Source of the DNA: JBLKSS01 sp047607725
GTDB lineage: Bacteria > Pseudomonadota > Gammaproteobacteria > Enterobacterales > Enterobacteriaceae
NCBI RefSeq assembly: GCF_047607725.1
Contig: NZ_JBLKSS010000045.1
Location: 1 to 21,281 of the forward strand
Direction: 5' to 3'
Length of the DNA: 21,281 nucleotides
In this document: piece after piece, positions 15,618 to 21,281 of the stretch
How the letters are laid out: every line of letters begins with the position of its first letter
Position numbering within the stretch: position 1 is the first letter of the stretch
Notes under the pieces: generated by a model
The model's database searches: none
Told to the model about the DNA's origin: nothing
The model's input: the letters and a program-made list of their open reading frames with translations, nothing else
Program-made: the position numbers and the translations under genes

Positions 15618-16655
15618 CTACTGCGACAAACTCATTTCGGCGGTAATGCCGGGGCCGAAGCCGGCGATAATCGCCTTGCCGCCGCGGGTGAAAATGCCTT
15701 TTTCATGCATGCGGCGATAGGCCTCGAACACCACCGAACTGGCGATATTGCCGCAATTGACCAGCGTGTCACGGCTGAAAGAAAATTGCTGCAAATCGAC
15801 CCGAAGATACTTGGCGAGATCGTCGAGAATACGCGGGCCGCCGGCGTGGATGATGTAATAGGCCAGGTTTTCTATATCCCAGCCGTGCTCGCAGGTCATC
15901 TGACGCATCACGGGCGCCAGCGGTTTCATGGTACCCGGTACGCGCTTGTCCAGACGGAAATGAAAACCGGTATCTTTAACCTGATAGCGGATCCATTCAT
16001 CGGTGTCGGGGATCAGATAACTGACGTTGAGCTCCAGCGAGAGCCCAGCTCCGGGTTCAGCGGTGACGACCGCTGCGCTGATGGCATCGCCGAATAGCCC
16101 GTCGGAGAGCAGGCTGCCGACATCGCCATCGGTGGGCTGATAGCTCAGGGAGCAAAACTCACAGCTAATAATCAGTACGTTACTGCCGGGATGTGCCAAA
16201 ACATAATCATGTGCCCGGTTGATGGCGCCGCCGCCGGCGGCACAGCCTAATTGGGCGATAGGCAATTGCATAGTGTTATCCGGTAGTCCCATATGGTTAA
16301 TAAGCCAGGCGGTCAGCGACGGCATCAAAAAACCCGAGCAGGAGACATAGATAATCGCGGCGATTTGGCTGGCGCTGACGGAAGCATTGTTTAGTGCTTC
16401 TTCAACCACGCCGGGTACCAAGCGTTTTGACTCATATTCAAATACCGTATTCCGATAGCCGAATCCAGGATGCAGCGTGGCGAGCTCGATGGGCTGTATA
16501 ATATGTCTTTTCATAACACCGGTATTAATAATCAATTCGATCTATTTTTCTAAATTCGGATTGTCTTTAAAGTTTGTCCTGGCTAAATTAATCGTGTCTT
16601 GCTGGCTAATGATGTATTCCGGCAAATAAACCGCAGGTTTGTGTAGAGTGGGCAT
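15618..16655 (-). pseudogene. Type III polyketide synthase (RppA/chalcone-synthase-like) with one in-frame amber codon
   Basis: Type III synthases extend an acyl-CoA starter with malonyl-CoA and cyclise the product. The full frame starts at ATG 16655, with GGAGA upstream, as MPTLHKPAVYLPEYIISQQD. It meets TAG at codon 38 (16542-16544), then stays open for 307 codons. Catalytic residues by codon are Cys138 (AQLGCAAGGG), His270 (IIHAGGPRIL) and Asn303 (VNCGNIASS), the same numbers I recall for Streptomyces RppA. Other blocks are SGFLMPSLTAWLINHMG, SLLSDGLFGDAISAAVV and the C-terminal GFGPGITAEMSL. It is otherwise undamaged, so inactivation is recent, or the amber codon is read through, or translation restarts at MKRHIIQPIE. 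No tailoring genes are adjacent; the product is not predictable. Confidence 0.9.
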
Positions 16656-17123
16656 ATTTAATAGTCTCCATAAGAGATTGAATAAATTGAGGTTATCAAG
16701 CCGATCGATTACCCTTGTCCGCCGTCATCTTGTTAAGCTAGCCGGAAGTTATCAATGTGCTCTGACAGCAGTATTAATTTTCCTGCTGGATTGTTCAGAG
16801 AAAATTTACTGGTTTATAAATGGGTTAATTATGGTATTTGCGGTTTTCACTACCGGGTGAGTAAGCAGAGAAATATATGTTTAAGCCTGTAGCTATTGCA
16901 GAAATAAATAACGGCTCTATTTAACTCTCTATCTCCTTTCTTAAAGCGCACGGCAAATTGCGCCGGTAAACGTCTTTATGGCTAGGGGATGCTCAACCTG
17001 CCGGCAATCACCCTTGTAATATCGCGCAAAAGGGGGGGCGCCATGAACATTTCCTGCAATTTCGGCCTAGCGCCATCGCTTAAATTGCCAGTAAGAACAG
17101 CGACATGGCGATAGGAGGTAAGC
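16656..17123. other. AT-rich intergenic region, 468 bp
   Basis: It separates the divergent polyketide synthase (minus) and lipase-like (plus) genes and must carry both promoters. It is clearly more AT-rich than its surroundings, especially 16656-16930. A 73-codon plus-strand frame at 16639-16860 has no Shine-Dalgarno and overlaps the synthase start, so I do not call it. A strong AGGAGG for the lipase gene is at 17113-17118. I see no convincing operator or terminator. Confidence 0.5.
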
Positions 17124-18050
17124 ATGTTACAACGAGTTTTCCCATCGGGGCCCGGTGCGGTGTCCTGGGCACGTTCTTACGCCGCGAGGCATCAGGCAAC
17201 GTCTGCCCTGGCGGCGCGCCTCACGGCCGCTGAGCGCGCGCCAGCCACGGCCGCTACCGCGGCAAATCAGGTCAGCGCCGGCGATGCAACATGGGCGCGG
17301 CGGTGAGGAGTATATCACCTGCGGCGTCCTGCCGCAGGAGGGTGATTACCTGTTAGCGCAGATAGCCGGCGATGTTTATGCTAAACATTCCGCCCTACCG
17401 CCGGGCGCCTTTCGCCGCTTTACCCCGCACGATTTGCGCCGATACGGTCTCGATAAGGCGATGCTGCGCGACAAACGTTCAGGCTTTCAGGCCAATTTCT
17501 GGCAACGGCAGGCAGGTGGTGCTGGCCTTTGCCGGCACCAATGGTTTCAACGATTGGCTGACCAATCTACGGGCGTCGCTGGGCTACCGGGATGCGCAGT
17601 ATCAAGCGTCGGTGGCGCTGGCGCGGCAGGCCAGACACTGTTTTGGCGACAAAGTGCTTTTCACCGGCCATTCTCTCGGCGGTTCGCTTGCCGCCATCGC
17701 CGCTGTGGCGACCGGTTCGATGGCGGTGACATTTAATCCGGCGGACGTGGCTGAAAAAACCCTAAGCCGCTATGGTGCGTCGCCAGCCAGGGCGAAACGA
17801 CGGGCGGCGAGCGGGAGTATCTGCTGTTACAGCGGACAATATGAATCCGCTGCATTGCGTGCAGCGCTGGTTGCCGCCGCTACCCGAGGTGCCAGGGCAT
17901 CGGATTACGCTTTGGCCGCCGGCGCATCTTGCCGGCAACGTTCCGCCGTTGCAGGCATTAGTCTCTTTCTGGCAGGCCCACGGCATCAAGGACGTTATCG
18001 CGGCAATGGCCCGCGTGATTAAGCCCGCCGTCAACGGTGCCAAACCGTGA
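17124..18050 (+). pseudogene. Class-3 lipase-like (Mbeg1/DUF2974-type) alpha/beta hydrolase, several frameshifts
   Basis: It starts at ATG 17124 after a perfect AGGAGGT. The original protein can be read across frames: GEEYITCGVLPQEGDYLLAQ (frame change near 17290), then QVVLAFAGTNGFNDWLTNLR (change near 17505), then the nucleophile elbow LFTGHSLGGSLAAIAAVATG and AVTFNPADVAEKTLSRYG. After further shifts near 17780 and 17830 comes ADNMNPLHCVQRWLPPLPEV and a tail with a candidate catalytic His (GHRITLWPP). At least four frame changes make it clearly dead. The FAGTNG/GHSLGG pair is typical of lipase class 3 and phospholipase-like proteins. An effector or secreted role is possible, but there is no secretion signal that I can recognise. 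Confidence 0.72.
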
Positions 18051-18116
18051 AGGTTAAGGCGCAATTAGCGGCGTGTTAGCGCCACCCATGCGATATCCAC
18101 GGCGCGGTGTTGGCCG

Positions 18117-19217
18117 CTAGCTGAGAAGACGGTCGGGGCGGAAGGGGGCTAATACCGACGCCGTCTGGCCTGTCATCATCTCCCGCGCCGCCAATGTCGC
18201 CAGCAGCGCCGCCAGCGTCACGCCGCTATGGGTGACCAGAAAGTAATAGCCCGTTAACCCCGGTACCGGACCGACCGCGGGCAAGCCATCCTTCGGCAGT
18301 GCGCGAATGCCGGTGGTGACCTGATAATCCGTAAGACCGCGTAATCCAGGTAACAGCCGGGCTGCTTCCCGCAATAGCTCGGCTGCCGCTTGATCCCGCG
18401 CGGCGGGAGATTCGGTCAATGCCCAGGATACCTCTAAGTCGTTAGGGCAGATCAGACTGTGGCCCGGACCGTCGGGGCGGACATCGAATGTCGGGGTGAT
18501 AAGAACGTGGCGGACCGGTGCTGCGGCGGATGGCACCCGCACCAGCAGGCCCGCGGTGGGGGCCTGCGGCAGAGCGAGATCCGGCTGGAAAGGCTGGCTA
18601 TCGGCCCAGCGGCCGCAACAGTTCACCACCAGATCGGCGTTAAGCGCCCGGCCGTTGGCCAAGGTGACCCCGGTGACACGATTGTTTTTACGGATGATGC
18701 CGGCGACGGCAGTGGCGGTGGATACGCTACCGCCGCCAGCGATAACTTCATCCAGCAGGGTATTGATATACAGCCGCGTATCCAGCCAACCCTCTCGTTC
18801 ACACCACAATATCGGCGTGGCCGGCACGGCGTCGCGCGCCAGCGCCGGTTCCCGCACCAGTAAGGCCCCTTTGTCCAGCCAACGGACGGGATACCCCCAC
18901 GCCCTCAATTGCCGCGCCTGTGCCGCCAGCGCGGCCGCGTCGTGCGGATGACGGAATTCTGCGCTGCCGGTCAAGTGCAGCCAGCGGCGGTGGGGAAAGC
19001 GCGCCTGGAGCGCCTGATGCGCGTCAATGCCGGCGTTATTTAATTGCTGATAGTCGCACGGCGGTTTACCGTGGGCGTTGACCCAGGCGAAAGACGTGCC
19101 GGAGGTGCCGCTGACCCGTTCGCCGGCGTCAAGGACGGTCACTCTGGCACCGAGATTGACGGTTTCAAACGCCAGTGACGCGCCGATCATGCCGGCGCCG
19201 ATAATGATGATTTTCAT
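18117..19217 (-). CDS. FAD-dependent oxidoreductase (DAO/glycine-D-amino-acid-oxidase family)
   Basis: A 366-aa flavoprotein of the DAO superfamily, which oxidises amino or imino acids. The N-terminal Rossmann fingerprint is IIIGAGMIGASLAFETVNLG, with the acidic residue after the second strand in VTVLDAGERVSGTSG. A second FAD contact is at DLVVNCCGRWAD. The C-terminal GIRALPKDGLPAVGPVPGLTGYYFLVTHSGVT is the usual DadA/SoxA-like flavin-closing region. The ORF is uninterrupted and full length, notable beside so many broken genes. The start ATG 19217 places GAGMIG at residues 7-12; the Shine-Dalgarno is weak. Substrate unknown. Confidence 0.88.
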   Translation of the reverse strand: MKIIIIGAGMIGASLAFETVNLGARVTVLDAGERVSGTSGTSFAWVNAHGKPPCDYQQLNNAGIDAHQALQARFPHRRWLHLTGSAEFRHPHDAAALAAQARQLRAWGYPVRWLDKGALLVREPALARDAVPATPILWCEREGWLDTRLYINTLLDEVIAGGGSVSTATAVAGIIRKNNRVTGVTLANGRALNADLVVNCCGRWADSQPFQPDLALPQAPTAGLLVRVPSAAAPVRHVLITPTFDVRPDGPGHSLICPNDLEVSWALTESPAARDQAAAELLREAARLLPGLRGLTDYQVTTGIRALPKDGLPAVGPVPGLTGYYFLVTHSGVTLAALLATLAAREMMTGQTASVLAPFRPDRLLS

Positions 19218-19404
19218 CCGCTTTGCCTGCTGATTTTCCGCCGGGCTCTGTCGGTACTGCGCCGACGTCGGCGAAAATTAAGGGGGTAGATAATTTACAG
19301 GTTAATGATTGGGGCTGCGGGACGCAAGAGCGCCAGCCGGGGTAGCGGGCGGCAAACGGGCCCGCAGACCGCAGGCGGCGCGCAACGCCACCGGCGGGAG
19401 ACGC

Positions 19405-19863
19405 TTAATGAGGCAACATCGTGCTCATTATGATTGATGTAATGATCCCCGTAGCGGCGGCGATCAGCACATAATTGCCGTCGATGTAAGCCCAATGTTC
19501 TCCCTGAGGTGGCGCCTGTAGGCCGCGCGCATGCCAATCGTAAACGCGGAAATCATCGCCGCGAAAATGCTCGGGAGCGGGATGGCCACGGCGGAAATCA
19601 TGGCCGTTCCAGGCAAAATGATCCCGTTCGCCGCCGGGTCTGCCCGGGCCCCCGTGCGGGCCACCCTCATGGCCGCGGCCGCCACCCGGGCCGCCGGCAT
19701 GTTCACCGCCGTGTCCACCTGGACCGCCCTGCCCGCCATGGCCCTGTTGCCACTGCTGCTGAGATGGCTGTCCGTGTGGGCCGTCGGCCCAGGAAAACGC
19801 GGAGAAACAACTGCTGGCCGCGAAAATCGTCATAACCAGTGCAAGGGTGGTCTTTTTCATCAT
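19405..19863 (-). CDS. RcnB-family periplasmic protein with Gly/His-rich linker
   Basis: 152 aa. A signal peptide (KKTTLALVMTIFAASSCFSA, cut near SWA-DG, residue 26) is followed by a Gly/His/Pro-rich low-complexity stretch (about 29-82). The C-terminal domain reads FRVYDWHARGLQAPPQGEHW then YIDGNYVLIAAATGII. This end is typical of RcnB/YohN-type proteins, which influence nickel and cobalt efflux in E. coli. No RcnA or RcnR gene is adjacent, so the metal role here is inference. The many histidines would suit metal binding. Tandem ATGs follow GAGGAAGC. Intact. Confidence 0.85.
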   Translation of the reverse strand: MMKKTTLALVMTIFAASSCFSAFSWADGPHGQPSQQQWQQGHGGQGGPGGHGGEHAGGPGGGRGHEGGPHGGPGRPGGERDHFAWNGHDFRRGHPAPEHFRGDDFRVYDWHARGLQAPPQGEHWAYIDGNYVLIAAATGIITSIIMSTMLPH

Positions 19864-20365
19864 AGCTTCCTCATTAAACGACTGCCGGGTACTGCCTGTT
19901 ACTGACTAATATGGGATACGCGTTGGCGGTATTAAATAACGAAATGTCTTAAAAGCTGAAATTTGACCCAGCTTTACTTGGTTTAGTAAATTCTAAACAT
20001 ATGTAACAGGAAAAACGCATTTTGGCGGATTGCTACCGCGGTGAGAGGGAATATGTCCCGATACCGGCGTGGCGATTCATTATTCGGCGCTTAATGGCTA
20101 GAGTATGGAAAGGGTATCTTACCCGCGAGCTAAAACACAAGGGCGCTGTACGTTAATGAAATGGCGTAAACAATTAAAGCGTCTCTAAACTCATCGCCGC
20201 GTCCATTAGTGGGACGCTTTAGCCAGACGAGCGGCGTTCACACCCACCATCGCGCGTCTATTATCGCCCTATGATCTGCCAATAATAAGGTTAACGTTTC
20301 CCGTTACAAGGCACCGCGACATTATTCCCCGGTGACGGAATAGGTTAATTGATTACCCCAATATC
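19864..20365. other. Intergenic region, 502 bp
   Basis: Between the rcnB-like gene and the DUF2975-like gene. No frame resembles a protein. A 6-bp-stem hairpin (20199-20204 with 20212-20217) is followed by TTT, and its right arm can alternatively pair with 20176-20183 over 8 bp. This could be a weak terminator on the plus strand, but no upstream plus-strand gene exists for it. Otherwise nothing recognisable. Confidence 0.45.
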
Positions 20366-20929
20366 TTAATCGACGTTACGCCGTTCGTTATTATGGCAGC
20401 AGGCGTGCCGTAGAATCTGGGCGATAACCGTTAGCGCGGACGAGAGCAGCAGCGCTACGCCATGTCCGACCGAAAAACTATGTGAGATGATGCGTTTGGC
20501 TTTGGGCAACGGCAACGTTATGAAATATGTCAAAGCGGGTTCGCACACTATGTCCGCTACCGCCCAAAGAAAAAAACCGACGGCGTCGAGATTGAGCTGC
20601 CGCGCTGCGCTCAGGGAAAAATAATGCCCTAGGCGGTAAATATTAAATAACCGGTGAAGGGCGCACATACCGAAGGCTAGCGACAGTAATGGGAGGGTCG
20701 TGACTATCATGCCTAACGTCATTTGTCCGATGTTCGTAAGTATTATTACCGGGTTGGTAATAACTCTCTGGGTCACAAATAGACTCAGTTCATAGGTATT
20801 AAGCATAATGTCGGGTATATACCAGCTTAAGATGTTAATGATAATCATTAGTAGCGTTATCAGCATGGAAATTTTTGACATAATACAGCCGTAATAGATG
20901 ATGGATTGATGTTTTTCATCGTTATTCAT
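20366..20929 (-). CDS. DUF2975-like integral membrane protein
   Basis: A 187-aa protein with about four membrane segments: ISMLITLLMIIINILSWYI, QMTLGMIVTTLPLLSLAFG, FFLWAVADIVCEPALTYFI and GVALLLSSALTVIAQIL. The central motif RLFNIYRLGHYFSLSAARQL resembles the conserved loop of DUF2975 proteins (LFrlGeiFs.ena..L). In other bacteria such genes sit next to a small Xre-type regulator; none is visible here. Coding bases are noticeably more AT-rich than neighbours, hinting at foreign origin. The ATG at 20929 has a poor Shine-Dalgarno, and an ATG 16 codons later (MSKISML) is an alternative. Function unknown. Confidence 0.65.
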   Translation of the reverse strand: MNNDEKHQSIIYYGCIMSKISMLITLLMIIINILSWYIPDIMLNTYELSLFVTQRVITNPVIILTNIGQMTLGMIVTTLPLLSLAFGMCALHRLFNIYRLGHYFSLSAARQLNLDAVGFFLWAVADIVCEPALTYFITLPLPKAKRIISHSFSVGHGVALLLSSALTVIAQILRHACCHNNERRNVD

Positions 20930-21143
20930 GGTGGTTATACGCTGTGCGGAAGAGATAAAATATCTTAGCGGTTTCTTGATTAATTGTTGATATGGATAAT
21001 TACTAAGGGGCGTTTCTTGTTATTTTTATAGCAACATCAAATGTCGGTTCATCGCGCGCGGACGGTTTTTTATTGCTCAGGAAATGGCGGTAATACGACA
21101 TGACCCACGCCCGCCGCGTCGGTCATTCCCTCCTCAATCGAAC

Positions 21144-21281
21144 GTAAGCGCCCCGTGGAGGACGTCTTGAATTATTGGTGGGTTTGTTGTATGAGACAGT
21201 AGACCTACGTTACACGCTTATGCTCATTGTATTTTCACATTGTATTGATTTTAATAACTTTTATTTCCATCCCGGTTTGAG
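21144..21281. mobile_element. Second copy of the 50-bp-TIR MITE-like element, cut by window end
   Basis: The first 138 bp match 7242-7379 in the same orientation. There are three substitutions (for example A to G at 21189 and 21202, C to T at 21240), and a C stands where the first copy has an undetermined base. The terminal repeat begins gtaagcgcccc exactly as in copy 1. The 214 bp between it and the DUF2975-like gene (20930-21143) hold no gene that I recognise. The distance between the two element starts is 13,902 bp. Confidence 0.9.

Noticed and set aside
16639..16860. 73-codon plus-strand frame upstream of the lipase-like gene
   Set aside because: No Shine-Dalgarno, overlaps the start of the polyketide synthase on the other strand, and no recognisable features.
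17124..18050. Programmed frameshifting in the lipase-like gene
   Set aside because: At least four shifts at non-slippery sites; this is decay rather than recoding.
20176..20220. Two mutually exclusive hairpins resembling an attenuator or riboswitch
   Set aside because: Arms are only 6-8 bp, there is no adjacent downstream plus-strand gene, and no known aptamer features are present; chance pairing is likely.
7242..21281. A composite transposon
   Set aside because: The bracketing elements encode no transposase, no target duplication is demonstrable, and the enclosed genes are unrelated and mostly broken; shared repeats and recombination explain the layout better.

Overview
This window looks like a chromosomal segment from an enterobacterium of the Sodalis type (an insect-associated Enterobacterales lineage). 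That assignment is an inference. The first 7.2 kb keep the standard enterobacterial order tuf-fusA-rpsG-rpsL / tusB-tusC-tusD-yheO / fkpA / slyX / slyD, with protein sequences very close to E. coli. The remaining 14 kb are dominated by recently broken genes, as expected in a host-restricted genome undergoing decay.

Region 1 (1-6978) is housekeeping. The str operon is read on the minus strand from a near-consensus promoter at 3467-3495: ribosomal proteins S12 and S7, EF-G, then EF-Tu cut by the window edge. Upstream lie yheO and tusDCB, which are tightly coupled (the tRNA 2-thiolation sulfur relay). Next is fkpA with its own terminator and a candidate sigma-E promoter, but its coding sequence is frameshifted in a C tract. 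slyX is intact.

Region 2 (6979-8611) holds a structural break. A 338-bp non-coding element with perfect 50-bp terminal inverted repeats sits between a 5'-truncated slyD and a 5'-truncated peptide-binding-protein pseudogene. A second copy in the same orientation starts at 21144 and runs off the window, so direct copies bracket 13.6 kb.

Region 3 (7580-14999) is a graveyard of an accessory catabolic cluster. It contains a peptide ABC-transporter binding protein, an MFS transporter, pieces of two different CocE/NonD-type hydrolases, a nitrilase-family amidohydrolase, a GNAT acetyltransferase, a fragment of an IS66 transposase and the N-terminal third of a YdeP-like molybdopterin oxidoreductase. 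Several are fused to each other by deletions. The one clearly intact gene is a GlxA/AraC-type regulator, probably the former controller of the cluster.

Region 4 (15122-20929) mixes intact and broken genes: elaA (intact), a type III polyketide synthase interrupted only by one amber codon, a class-3-lipase-like gene with several frameshifts, an intact FAD-dependent amino-acid-oxidase-type enzyme, an intact RcnB-family His/Gly-rich periplasmic protein, and an AT-richer DUF2975-like membrane protein. The polyketide synthase and the inverted-repeat element are the most interesting items. No tRNA, rRNA or CRISPR array was seen.
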